This document shows, piece by piece, positions 1-11,000 of a DNA stretch of 64,000 bases (position 1 is the first letter of the stretch; each line of letters starts with the position of its first letter). The notes under the pieces were generated by a model, which was given only the letters and a program-made list of their open reading frames with translations, searched no databases and was not told where the DNA came from. Made by a program: the position numbers and the translations under genes. Source of the DNA: Fistulifera solaris (Eukaryota > Bacillariophyta > Bacillariophyceae > Naviculales > Stauroneidaceae); assembly GCA_030295235.1 (NCBI GenBank), contig AP026146.1:248001-312000 (forward strand), given 5' to 3'.

Positions 1-1
1 G

Positions 2-193
2 CAAAGTCCTACGTACGAGCGGTATAACAGCATTTATCGGTCGACGGAACCGTTACTGCCGACCTTACCGACCCAAGCCCTGTGTGTTGGCAATGCCGGA
101 ACGGGACAAGGTGTCCGTGCTGCTATGGAATGGTTGTTGCCTTTGGCGAAGCAACAACAACGTGCACCTGACAAATTGTCGGTCGAGTATTGA
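2..193 (+). CDS. C-terminal end of an unidentified protein (partial)
   Basis: An open frame enters from the left edge and ends at TGA (191-193), giving the last 63 residues of a protein whose body lies outside the window. The visible part has a hydrophobic, Gly-rich stretch, ALCVGNAGTGQGVRAAMEW, followed by LLPLAKQQQ. The Gly-rich segment faintly resembles the C-terminal FAD-contacting loop of FAD-dependent oxidoreductases, but this is too short to assign. The fragment ends about 160 bases before the 3' end of the convergent CRM-domain gene. It could also be the tail of an unrelated enzyme. Confidence 0.5.
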   Translation, partial: QSPTYERYNSIYRSTEPLLPTLPTQALCVGNAGTGQGVRAAMEWLLPLAKQQQRAPDKLSVEY

Positions 194-353
194 AGAGTAA
201 AAACTATTTTACAAAGACGCTAGTCACTCGAATCAATCTAATGAATTTAATGAGCATAAAAAGGTTCTTATTTCATTTTATCCTTACAAAGTACAGAGTT
301 AGAACTGTCGTGTTGACGCCTTGCCTTCAAAACCACAAAAAGAGTACACCCTC

Positions 354-923
354 TTACAAATCCTCCACTTGAATAATTTGTCCTCGATGATCGCGAGGTT
401 TCTTTGGCTTCTTGGTCCACTGTCCTTCCTTGTAACTGGATCGCAATATGATTCGGGGTGGATCGGCCGGGGCATACAGCAGAGCGGAATGTCCCGACGT
501 TTCAATCAATTCAACTTGTGTTCGTGTTTTTGTTGACATGAAATAATTCAATTCCAACACCATCTGTTGCGCGGTTACATATACGTGACGAATATTGTCG
601 CGAGAAATTCCCCGAATTTGGACCAATTCGTGTTGTTGCAAAGCCTCCCAAATGGCGGGGAACGACGACGACGACGACGACGTCATCATCATTCCATCCT
701 CTTGATCCGGAAGAAAGACTTGTGAGAGCGATTTCCGTGCCAATCGTTGGGCGGCTTCTTTGCGTAAGAATTTGATTTGATTGGGTGTTACGGCGAACAG
801 ACGTGTCGTCGTCCAATACGTTCTCCTTGTTGTGGGTGATGTGACAGAAAAGGCGTGGAGGGTCTCCGCCCAGAAGAAGAAGAAGAGTAATATCCCGAGA
901 AGAAAGCGAAAGGTCGATGGCAT
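354..923 (-). CDS. plastid-targeted CRM (YhbY-like) RNA-binding protein
   Basis: A 189-residue protein. Residues 1-25 form a signal peptide (hydrophobic LLGILLFFFFWAE) ending in LHA followed by Phe, the diatom plastid-import motif. A Ser/Thr/Arg-rich transit segment follows. Residues 50-165 fit the CRM/YhbY fold: a helical start (NQIKFLRKEAAQRLARK), LVQIRGISRDNIRHVYVTAQQ, and a final strand GHSALLYAP. CRM domains bind RNA; in bacteria YhbY associates with pre-50S ribosomes, and in plant plastids CRM proteins act in group II intron splicing and ribosome assembly. The canonical GxxG loop is not obvious, so the domain is divergent. A poly-Ser insertion (about residues 80-87) is encoded by a TCG-type repeat. 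One exon; the ATG at 923 supplies the signal peptide. Confidence 0.7.
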   Translation of the reverse strand: MPSTFRFLLGILLFFFFWAETLHAFSVTSPTTRRTYWTTTRLFAVTPNQIKFLRKEAAQRLARKSLSQVFLPDQEDGMMMTSSSSSSFPAIWEALQQHELVQIRGISRDNIRHVYVTAQQMVLELNYFMSTKTRTQVELIETSGHSALLYAPADPPRIILRSSYKEGQWTKKPKKPRDHRGQIIQVEDL

Positions 924-1608
924 GTTTTATTGTGGTCTCTGAATAATGGAATCAAGAAAAAAATCAAAAAAGAATGATAGTGAAAGTCCAAAATGGTTCG
1001 AATGAAAAGGATCGATGTTTTTTTTTTTACTCTGATTTCTTTTCGTCTCGTCGCATCGTCAGTTTTTTTTTTTTTGAATGGGTGTGAAGGAACGAAGGTT
1101 TTCTATAGTATCAAAGTGTAAACCAACACGACACGGTTTCAGTCACGACAGAGCTCGTTCTAGACTTTCTCTCTCTCTCAAGAGGGTCTTTGTTATTATT
1201 TGTTATTACCCAGTTGTGACGACGCATCCGTTTGGTGCCAGTCACTTCTGTTTTGGCTTCCTAGACATTATGAATTGAAAAGACACCCTCGGTTGGCTAT
1301 ATAAGCAAACGATATCGGAAAAATCGTTCTCTCATCTCTCTCTCTCTAGAGAGCGAATGCAGTGGGACATCAGCGAGACACAACTTGGAGTTCGAAATGG
1401 AATATAAAACCACAATTGAGTGATTGTGAACGAATTACTGGTGTCATGTGTTGGCAATGATTGCAATTCTATTTTGATGGACAGTGAGCAGATCAATGAC
1501 TTTATAGAAAATATAAACTAGCTACAGTTGTACAATACAAAGTAACAACAACAACAACACCAACAACAAAAACAACAATTACCACCACCACGCATCACGC
1601 ATCACGCA
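924..1608. other. intergenic region, low complexity
   Basis: This is 5' flank of the CRM gene and 3' flank of the LYR gene. It holds poly-T runs near 1018-1028 and 1064-1074, a CT-rich tract near 1329-1352 and a CAA-rich tract at about 1545-1580. Short frames here have no domain or targeting signal. No gene is supported. Confidence 0.6.
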
Positions 1609-1971
1609 TCACCTCCGCGTCGTATCTTGTTCAATCCGTTTCCATGCCGCTAAAGTCGCATCATTGAATTTTTGTTGCACTTGTTGCAAACAATCCCGTC
1701 CCGTAATCATCATGCGTGCCAATATCAATGGATCTGTTTCTTGTCGTGAGGCAACAAATTCTTGACGAGCCTGTTGTTTGAGGAGAAGATTGTACGGTTT
1801 TCCGGTAACCGGATCCGCCCAATGAAAATGTTTGGCCGTTCGCAATATTTCACGATACAACGATAACGCTTCTTTGCGACGGGTCGTGTCGGTGAGATGT
1901 TGCATTGTCGTCGTCGTCGTCGTCGTTGTCTCGAGTGTTTTGGCATTTGGAATCCATATTCGTGGGGGCAT
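1609..1971 (-). CDS. LYR-motif (Complex1_LYR) protein
   Basis: A 120-residue single-exon protein. After a Thr run (residues 15-22) comes EALSLYREILRTAKHFHW, which contains the Leu-Tyr-Arg tripeptide that defines the Complex1_LYR family, followed by a basic helical stretch and further helices to the C-terminus. Such proteins are small mitochondrial matrix or inner-membrane factors that bind acyl-ACP and help assemble respiratory complexes or receive Fe-S clusters. A Phe-containing motif (RQEF) follows the LYR helix, as is usual. The exact member (LYRM1, LYRM9 or another) cannot be told from sequence alone. Translation could also start at Met23, just after the Thr run, which would give a length closer to the family's usual 80-100 residues. 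The gene diverges from the phytochelatin synthase gene. Confidence 0.7.
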   Translation of the reverse strand: MPPRIWIPNAKTLETTTTTTTTMQHLTDTTRRKEALSLYREILRTAKHFHWADPVTGKPYNLLLKQQARQEFVASRQETDPLILARMMITGRDCLQQVQQKFNDATLAAWKRIEQDTTRR

Positions 1972-2120
1972 CTTTTATTGACAGGAATGTTTATCGTTAA
2001 TATTGATAAAAGGGGGGAGAATGAAAATGAAAATGAAAAGCGAAATCGTAACAACAACAACAACCATCAGAGTGCAATTACTCCGTAAAAAAACAAGAAA
2101 AGAAAAGTGGCAACGTGATC

Positions 2121-2152
<32 letters not shown>

Positions 2153-2549
2153 CACGATCGAGACGACGCACGCACGCACGGTACATGAATTGAATGTCGG
2201 TCTGTTGTTTCGTTTGTTTTTGAACGGACGACGGTTCGACGAACGGCATTGGAACGGAAATGAATTGGAAGTTGGAAGGAATGAATAGTACTTGGAAAGC
2301 CAGTCTCTCAATTGGACTATTTTGTATAGTGTAACATTTGGTACCGATGCCGACCGAAAGTGGAACCAAAAAAAAAGAATGGAAAGCAAAATTTCGAAAC
2401 TGCGGTTTGTCTTTCATCCCATCGGAATGTGTTTTTGTCATTGCCTTATTTCCGCATATCATCGGTTGCAAATAATACAAACTCATTCCATTCTTACTTT
2501 TTTTCTTTCTTTCATCTGAATTTTTCAACTTTCTACCGACAGAACCAAA
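1972..2549. promoter_or_regulatory. divergent promoter region between LYR and phytochelatin synthase genes
   Basis: A 578-base gap separates the two divergent start codons, so it must hold both promoters. It contains a GAT microsatellite at 2121-2152, CA-rich ACAACAAC near 2050 and pyrimidine-rich sequence just before the plus-strand ATG. No recognised transcription-factor site can be assigned with confidence. Confidence 0.45.
2121..2152. repeat. (GAT)n microsatellite
   Basis: About ten and a half perfect GAT units run without interruption in the divergent promoter region between the LYR and phytochelatin synthase genes. It is long enough to be length-polymorphic. Confidence 0.9.
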
Positions 2550-3035
2550 ATGAAATTCACAGCTGTCGTTCGAAATGACGACGTCTCACATTATTATTTG
2601 TCGGAACATACTCGCCTCCTCCTTTTACGGACCGATGATTCATTCTCTTCGTCGACAGAGAAGAATCATCGAGACGACGAATCATCATCAACCAATAAGA
2701 CATTTTACTGGATAGGCGGTACCGGTAGCTTACTGTTGTTGTTATGTGGACTCTTCTTCTTCTTTTCAACTCCTTCTACATCGTCGACGACGACTCCTCA
2801 TTCATTGGACGATGAGGCCACCATCCTGCAACTTTTGCGACATTGGGATGCATGGGGAAAACCGAAAGCATCGTACGATATGTGGGGGAAGAAATACACG
2901 GACGAAAGTACTACTTTCGACGATTCATCGTCGTCATCGTCATCATCATTGCGTCCCAAGAAATCATCGAATTCATCGCCTGCTGACGAAAACGAAGAGG
3001 ATCGTCCTCCAGAGGATGGGACAAAGGAGAAGAAG

Positions 3036-3066
<31 letters not shown>

Positions 3067-4449
3067 ATTTGCATCAAGCACAAGAATGGGCGCAAGACAC
3101 ATGGAAGAATGCTTCACACGAAGCCGAACAGTGGTGGCAGGATACTGACCACAACAGACAATCGACACAAGAATGGTTTCATCAAGCCTGGAATCAAACA
3201 TCCCAACAAGCGCACGCGGTATGGAACCATTTACGACAACAAGAACAACCCCAAATTTGGTGGAATCAAACGATGCACACGGAACAGCAGTGGTGGAATC
3301 AGACCTTACGACATTTGCATCGCTTCGGAACGACCGTGCAGTCGTGGTGGGGACAGGCCACAGACGAGACGCAAAACGAACAACAAGTGTTGGGACAAAA
3401 GTTTCAACAGTGGTGGGCACAGGCCAATCAAGTCGAACGGCAGTGGTGGAAGAATACCGTCCAAGCTTCACGACAATTCGAGCAAGTCGCGGAACAAAAA
3501 ACCGGTCTCTGGTGGAATGCGACCAAGGTGGCGACCGGAAAACAGTGGAATACTACCGTTCATCAAGAACAGGTGTGGTGGAATGCTACAGAACGATGGT
3601 TCCATGATCATCAATTGGTGGATGGTACTACGGCTGCGGACCAGCCTTTACTGTACATGAATTCATCGCAAGCATATTCCATGCTCATGAATGGCTACGG
3701 ATGGTACGATTATTCGTCCGATTTCTTCTTGTATCAATTCGGGATGGGATGCCCAAATCAATCAAGCCTACTGTGCTGTGGCGTCTTCGGCAGCCTTGCT
3801 CAATTCCCTGCGTGCTCAATTGAGTGATGCTTTGCCCATGGATCCCATGTACGAACCCCACCCGTACGCAACACAGCCCATTCTGTTAAGTGCTGACTGC
3901 GTCCATCGCAAAGTGGTCCGATACAACGATACCTTCAATGGCATTTTGCAATTTCCCGGTGGACTCTCGTTATCGCAGGCCCGACAACTGCTCCAATGTC
4001 ATTTGAATCCATCAATCTGGGATGTGACTATCTTTCACGTCGATCCCTCCGCTACGACGACCGATCAAGTCCGCAGGGATTTGCAAAGTGCACTCAAAGA
4101 CCCGAATGCTCGTGTTTTGATCAACTACGATCGACAGAGATTGGGACAAGACGGTGGAGGACACTTTTCGCCACTGGGTAGCTATTCACCACAGCATGAC
4201 GCCTTCTTGATTATGGATGTTGCCAAATACAAGTATCCTCCCGTTTGGGTCCCCACCGCTCGCTTGGTGGCAGCCATGGGAACGATTGATGTTTGTGGGA
4301 TGTGGGATTTTCCGCAACAACAGGATCGATTGGCGGAGAAGGACTTGTTGCGGCCCGACTCGACACGGTCGTTGGAAAAAGCACAGGCCATATTGGGCTG
4401 TGAAGAACGCTTCCGAGGATATCTGATTGTGAAACGTAAGACAGAATGA
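2550..4449 (+). CDS. membrane-anchored phytochelatin synthase with W-rich lumenal region (one frame break)
   Basis: Glutathione gamma-glutamylcysteinyltransferase, which joins gamma-Glu-Cys units of glutathione into metal-binding phytochelatins. The C-terminal 240 residues match the Phytochelatin family: AQINQAYCAVAS carries the catalytic Cys (residue 408), GGGHFSPLGSY the His (538) and FLIMDVAKYKYPPVWV the Asp (556). His and Asp are 18 apart, as in plant enzymes (His162/Asp180 in Arabidopsis PCS1). The N-terminal half is unusual: a membrane span at about residues 53-75, acidic and poly-Ser/Asn linkers, then eight WW motifs of the kind QWWNQT spread over residues 185-360, with at least eight N-glycosylation sequons. 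This implies a type II protein with its catalytic domain in the lumen or outside. The frame shifts by one base at 3741-3743 (GGG where GG is expected). Removing one G gives 632 residues. Confidence 0.85.
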
Positions 4450-4582
4450 GGAAATGGCATTACAAACAAGATGCAATGGTTTGATCTGGAAAAAGTGAAT
4501 GTGAATAGGAAGGTCGTGAACCAAATCCGTCAAAAAATGTTAAATTTAATTGTGAATTGACCTTTGTACTTTATATCTTGTT

Positions 4583-5588
4583 TCAGGTGTATTGCACTTC
4601 CTTTTCTTCTGATATTGAAACTTTGTTGTGTATTTCTTTGACCTTTGGATCATTACGATGTACTAGCCCTGCGACGTCCAAAAAGAAATCGTCGTGCTAT
4701 CACAAAATGCGTGTGAGACTGTATGCTTGAAAATCCAAAAAAGAAAAACGAACGCTCGTTGTAGAGCAACATACCAGACCGGGTGGATTGACTCATCGTA
4801 TTGGTGGGTGGTCCTCCACGTCCATTGAGGCGTGTCGTTACTTGGATGGGTGGAAGATAATCGGGACTTTGAAACATGGGCACTTTTTTGGGATTGTCTT
4901 CTGTCGTCGCTGGGTGGTTGTGGCGTCGTCGTGGAGGCTTTTTCGGGGGAGTGATCTCGTTTGGTAACGAATGCGAGTCCGTGCTGTTGGTTCGTGTGAT
5001 GGGGGCACGTGCGAACCAGGAATCATCCAAGGAATGTCCTCGTCTTCGTTCGGGGGCTGGTATTCGCGGAGACGAAGAGTCGTCATCAATGTGTTCATCA
5101 AATGGATTGATGGGAACTATAGGAGACTCGGTAGCAAAGGGAGTGATTTGTGGTGGTGTCGAATGTTCCGTAGTGGGACGAATGATCAATGATGCTGTTC
5201 TGGATGAACCGCATAAACAACAAACAGGATTCCCATCTTCCACATTGTTCTCGTATCGACATTGCGTACAAGACCATTTACTGGTAGAGCGATCTGCTTT
5301 CGTAAGTAGTCCATTGGTATTTTGGCTATCACTGGATTTGGTACGAAAGATTTTGGGCAACGGAACTTTGCGTTGTGTTGTTAGGGCCACCTTTTTCCCT
5401 GTGTCGATGAATATGCCGGAAGTTGTCTGATCGAGTGTTCGTGCGACAATTTGGGCGGTATCGTCTTCTTCTTCTTCTTCAGCTAACTGCGGACGCTGGC
5501 CTGCTAATGATGAAAGCCGATGGGCGCCTTCATCCCTAGCTGCCATGTTGTTGGTGGCTTCGTTTGTGAGTTTTTGGGAAGGGCTCAT
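4583..5588 (-). CDS. RanBP2-type zinc-finger protein, two exons
   Basis: Exon 1 is 4775-5588 and exon 2 is 4583-4668. The intron (4669-4774, 106 nt) has donor GTATGT and acceptor GCAG, and the join gives 299 residues ending in TGA. Reading through the intron gives an unlikely Phe-rich tail, which argues for splicing. The only recognisable domain is one RanBP2-type zinc finger at residues 103-130 (KWSCTQCRYENN...CCLCGS), with Trp105, Cys107, Cys110, a Cys at 123 or 124, and Cys126. These fingers bind ubiquitin or single-stranded RNA. The rest is low-complexity, rich in Pro, Ser and Arg, with an acidic EEEEEDD patch and probable phosphorylation segments. No membrane or signal segment is seen. 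Cellular role is not deducible. Confidence 0.7.
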
Positions 5589-6044
5589 GAAATGAATTGA
5601 AATGAATTAACGACTTTCACAACAACCGATCCGTTTCCCTTGCTCAGTAGGAGTGATAGGTCTGTAAGATTCCTTGTATTGCGCTCTTACAACGATGCAT
5701 GTGCTATGCAAATGCTGTTGATCGTCGTCGCTTGCTTTCGGCAACCATTTCTTGGCGATCTTGTCGCTGAAGAACGCGGAGGAGGCACTTTTTTACATAC
5801 TACGTAATTGATTATTGTGGATTGTGGGTCATTCTCGGCATGCGGGGCTTAAATTTTCAGTTGGGAATGGTCATTCTCCCAATCCTTATTGGCGTTAACG
5901 TTACTGACATCAAAACCATGAGTTAGCTAGACGTCCATCACGAAATGATTCATTCTTTTGAACTAATCGAGCTGTCCTGCTATTTAAATTCACTACGCAA
6001 TTGGCCTCTTTTTTTTAAAAAAATAAAAATGTAGTTTTTTTAAC
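5589..6044. other. intergenic region
   Basis: Flank between the zinc-finger gene start and the UXS stop. A poly-T/poly-A stretch lies at 6009-6041, next to the UXS 3' end. I see no gene or structured element. Confidence 0.5.
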
Positions 6045-7594
6045 TTACGCCTCGGGCTTGGCAGCACCGGGACCCGTCGGAATGATTTCGCCCGCTTCCC
6101 TCAAAACAGCCGCAAAGTATTCAATCGTTTTCTTAAGTCCTTCATCCACCGATACCTTGGGCTCCCAATCCAGTTCCCGTTTGGCCGTTTGAATATCCGG
6201 TCGGCGCTGCTGAGGATCATCTGTGGACTTGGGGAGTTTGATGATTTGCGAAGACGATTTCGTCAATGCCTGGACGTGTTCGGCGAATTCCGCAATGGTC
6301 CATTCGGACGGATTGCCCAAATTCACCGGTTGGGTGTAATCGTTGTTCATGAGTGCATGCAATCCATCCACCAGATCCGAAACATACTGGAAGGAACGAG
6401 TTTGTTTTCCATCACCGTAAATCGTCATGTCTTTGTTCTGCAAGGCTTCAATGATGAAATTGGACACCACCCGACCATCGTTCGGGTGCATGCGGGGACC
6501 AAACGTATTGAAGATACGGGCCACACGAATGTCCAAACCATTTTGTTTCTGATAACTGTACATCATGGTTTCCGCGACACGTTTGCCTTCATCGTAACAG
6601 GCCCGCGGTCCGATGGTGTTGACGTGACCCCAGTAACTTTCCGGCTGCGGACTGACTTCGGGGTCTCCGTAAATTTCCGACGTGCTGCTGAGCAAAATAC
6701 GAGCGTGGACACGCTTGGCGAGACCCAACATGTTGAGTGTGCCCATGACGCTGGTTTTTATCGTTTTGACGGGATTGTACTGATAATGGGGCGGTGATGC
6801 TGGGCAGGCGAGATGGTAGATTTGATCGACTTCCAATTGGATGGGTTCGGTGACATCATGCACAATCAAACTGAAGTGTGTAGTAAGCAATGAAATGCAG
6901 GTAAGAAATAAATGTGTCGTTGAATGTATTGAACATGAAGAAAATCGCAGAATCGAACCATGAAAAGAAACGCACCTGAAATTCGGATGATGAAGCCAAT
7001 GCGCAATATTTTTCTTTTGACCGGTAAAAAAATTATCCACCACAATCACTTCATGACCTTCCATCATCAATTTGTCCACGAGATGAGATCCGACGAAACC
7101 GGATCCACCGGTCACGAGAATCTTCTTGCGATGATGATCCGGAAGATAGGCCGTTTTCATCACATACGGAGTCGTCGAGGTCGGCAAGGATTGCTTCGAA
7201 AGCACATCTCGGTCTTCGAGTAGACGTTTCTCGGCTTCAGTCGTAATTTTGGCAATGGTAGTTTCCAAAGTACGTTGATCTGCACGCAAATAAGGGTTGG
7301 AAGATTCGGCGATGGGGTAAGGATTCGCTGGAGTGGATTGTTTTCCAATTTCGGAAGACTCTGCATCGCTTTCTCAATGTCCATTTCGACTAGTAAGACC
7401 GGCAAAACCACATATCCTACCAAAATACCTGCACCCAGTAACGCCAGGGACTGACGACTCCACAATCCTCCTCCTCCTCCTCCGCGTCCTCCTTCGACGA
7501 CGCCGTGACGACGCGTTAACGATCGCGAAGTTGCGACATTATTGTTACTACTCGATGGATGACGACGTTCCGTCAAAGAAGTTACTCGCACCAT
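6045..7594 (-). CDS. UXS: UDP-glucuronic acid decarboxylase (UDP-xylose synthase), type II membrane form
   Basis: Converts UDP-glucuronate to UDP-xylose in the Golgi or ER lumen, supplying xylose for glycans and wall polysaccharides. Exon 1 is 6976-7594, exon 2 is 6045-6870; the intron (6871-6975) has donor GTGCGT and acceptor TTCAG. The join restores the conserved HHPNF...LIVHDVTEP. Short-chain dehydrogenase features are clear: the NAD-binding [27 protein letters not shown], the catalytic YxxxK in [11 protein letters not shown], and [20 protein letters not shown], typical of UXS. The N-terminus has a signal anchor ([20 protein letters not shown]), then a stem. One base is missing at 7370-7372 (AAA in the sense strand where AAAA is expected); adding it joins the anchor to the rest and gives 481 residues. 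The 105-nt intron has no in-frame stop. Confidence 0.92.
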
Positions 7595-8000
7595 TTTGCA
7601 GGTTTCCTTGTAGCTTTTGTGGAAATTGAAGAAATGAAACGAACCAGCTGCTTCCTCTCAATTGTATTATCACGAATTGTTGCGAACTTTTGCTGGATGG
7701 TACTAGTAGAAATGGGTGCGGTTGCTGTGACTTTCCAGTCTTTGTTTGGAAAATACACTTTTGTCGTACAGTGAACGCTTATTTATGGCCGGGACACAAC
7801 ACATACGTCGGAGTAGCCTATTCAGTCACGGACTAAGTACAGCATCTCATGCATGATCAATAATCAAGTCCAGTACCAGGTAGAGAGAGAGGGAGACGAA
7901 GCGCGACAGCTGGGGCAACGAAGCATTTACTCTATAATACGAGAGAAATTAATGAATCAAGAGAGTAATAGTCTTCATCTAAGTGGCTCCTACAAGTCCT
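7595..8000. other. intergenic region
   Basis: Lies between the UXS start and the 3' end of exportin-1, both on the minus strand, so it holds the UXS promoter. An AG-rich stretch lies near 7881-7900. No other feature is seen. Confidence 0.5.
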
Positions 8001-11000
8001 CTACAAGTCCTCATCAATGATTTCCGACGGCTTGATAATACCCGGAATGGCGCTCCGCTCCGCTTTCAACGCTTGTTCACGTTCACGAGCGGCACGTTCC
8101 TGTTCTTCCGAATACAACGCCGAGTTATCTTCGGTACTGAATTCTTTGAGTTCAATCAAAAAGTCTCGCAAATGCAACTTAAAGGTTGGTAAATCCATTT
8201 GGAGGTCAAACATTCCCTCCACAAATTTGCTCACTTGACTGCGCGTGAGATTTGGAAAGCTCGTAATCAAAAGATTGGAAATGTGACTGCGCAAAAACGC
8301 CGGATTGGTCGTTCCGGGTGGTTGTGTCGCCGGGTCGAAGAGTGGCAATGTCACCTGGTTCATCTGTACCAAATGGAACATGTGCCGCAATAAGGTGGCG
8401 TGCATTTTGAATCCGGATTTATGCAGCCGATCCGTCATCACGGCAAATACATCTTGAATCAAGCCTAACAGGTACTGCTGGTAAAATGGTTGAGCAACGC
8501 TAGGTGTTCCGCCGACATTCAGAAGCAGTTCATGTAATACATCAAGCCCCTAGTCAGAAGAGAGTGTTAGCTATAAAGCGGAAAGACATAAAACATAAGG
8601 ACCACAGGATAGAACGTACCGTATCCGATATGTTGCGCTCGGTGTGTTTCATTGCCCAAACCACAGAGTGCACGACCAGCTTTTGGTGCTCGGGTGGTAT
8701 GTTGAATAAAGCCGGGAAACAGTGCTTGTTAATCGCTCGAAGGAATTCGAAGAAGCGGATACGGTGCTCTGGGAAATCCTCAAAGTTCTTAGTGATCATA
8801 TCCAGCGTAACTTCAAAGACGGCTTCCATTATCCTGGGAACGTCTTGCAGCACGTGATTCTTCAACTTAATAACCACCGTCGTGAACAATTTTAGAACTT
8901 CCGGATCTCTCGCGTCGGCAATATTCCGCTTGTAATCTCCAAGGATTGGATCCAGGACTGGAGGGATAAAGCCTTGCGCAACAGCAAGCGGCTCTGCTTC
9001 AGGAGGGCCACTTTTGTCAATAAACACATTTAACAGTCGCAACACTTCCTTCTTAGCACTTCTCAAAGTTCGAACGAGACTCATTTTCGTGGCAATCGCA
9101 CCCTGCATCGCGACCTCGGCGGATATACGTTCCGAGTAAACCTTGTAAACATTGAGCATGTCGACAAAGAATACTTTCAGTTGATGAGTAAAAGAGGTCC
9201 AGTAGCCATGCAAACTCTATTGTTCGTTTTAAGAACCTTCGTGAGTTCTTTGATAGTGTTCGGATCCACCAGTGAGTTCACATCGTTGCTCGCTCGTTCC
9301 ATATTCGTCCGCCAGAGCTGATTGGGAAGCTCCATCAACTTAGCTAGTAAACCTTCACGATTGATTGTGTTGGAAACGCCCGTATCACTTAACATGATAC
9401 CAACTGCTTCGTAGAAAGCTTGAACTTGATGTGATTCCAAGTCGCTAATGATGCTCGGTAGGTTATCCACCAAGTCGCACACGAATGGAACGCTTTCGTC
9501 GGACTGCAAAGTAACAAATTTCCGCTTGCATTTACTAGCGATCTTGAGGAAGGTATCGCATGCCATGTCTTGCACACCTGGGTGTAGTTCGTGCATAAAT
9601 TCAAACAGTTTGTTCACGACGGTTTTCAAAAACTTCCAATGGGCTCTTAGGAATCGAGGGTACTGCCCGACAACGTACATGATATTTGAAGCAACAACGG
9701 CTTTGTTATCTTTCCCCGTTTCTGTTCACACAGCCCCAGCAGATCCTTGATAACAGTGACGAGGAATCGTTTTTCTTCTTCCTCGCTCATAGCTCCAGAA
9801 ATACTACCAATCGCCCAGCATAGAGTGTTGAGGTTGTTCCAGCTCCAGCCACTTCCATCTACCTGTTCGGTCAGTTTCGCGAGCATGATAGACTCCGTGT
9901 CTTCGCATGACAGGTGTGTCAAGTATACTAACGTATCGCGCATAGTATTATACTGTGCAATGACGTCCAGATCTTTCGCAGTTTCTCGTACGATATCACC
10001 GTTTTCGTCTTCCACAATCAGGACTTCTTCGGGCTTGGCCATGCTCGCTATCATGACTTGACGAACCCCGTTCAGAACAGGACTGTAGAGAAACTTTCTC
10101 GAGTTTCCTTGCTGACCGCCGAAACCAGAATGACCATTCAAATTGAGCACATTCCCTCCGATTGAACCATTGTTATTATGCGATGAAAACTCCGACTTAT
10201 AAAGGCCTTCCGCAAGCATATACCACGCTTCGAGGCAAATACGGAAAATCTCAACGTCCTTGACACTCGACACGCGAACCAAATAAAACATGCCCGTGAT
10301 CAATGCTTGGTGTGATTCTGGGACCTCCATTACCAGCAAATGCGCTTTGAAGAAACCAGAAAGGAACATGGCTAGTTTTTGTATGAATATGCGATCGTCT
10401 TCAGACCCATTATCATACGCAGGTTGCAGGTCGGTCTCTGGACTGAAGATGTCAGCCAGTCGCATCAGAAACTCCGCCAATAACTTCCGGAACAGCGGAT
10501 CATACTGCGGATCGAGTCCACTGAGCGAACCGATTTCGGTCAAGCAGTCCAGTGCGTCGTTGCGGAAAGTTTGTACCGGAAAGAACTTGTGTACCAGAAC
10601 ATCAATGAGCGTTGTTTGGAAAATAAATCCAAGCGGAATCCACGTCAAAAAGCGCTGCAAAGTCTGAAGTGTGACTTTCAGGAGGCTAGGGCGCTGCGAA
10701 TTGGATAATACGAAATCACAGAGCTGGTAGATCTGCGTAAACTCCCCATTGAGAGACTCCTTCATACGCTTCACTTTCTCGGTAATCATCTGATCCTTCG
10801 AAAAGTCAAAGACTTCTTCCGACAGCAATTTCAGAATTTGCATATTGTTCTCACAAAGAACTTCGCTTGTTTTTGATGACCCGACGAGATCGGAGATGAA
10901 TGAAGGCCAATTGTGCGGCCATTCATGCTTCAGAATCTCTACCAGCGTCAAGTTGAGTTTGCCGACGAGAACTCTCTCCCGAATGATCATGGCCTCATCT

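Noticed and set aside
2746-3660. 304-codon frame inside phytochelatin synthase
   Set aside because: His/Arg/Thr-rich by composition of the Trp/Asn-rich sense repeats; no domain.
3690-3765. Intron in phytochelatin synthase to explain the frame change
   Set aside because: The only acceptor AG in range would remove the conserved residues just before the catalytic Cys, and both frames are conserved right up to the break.
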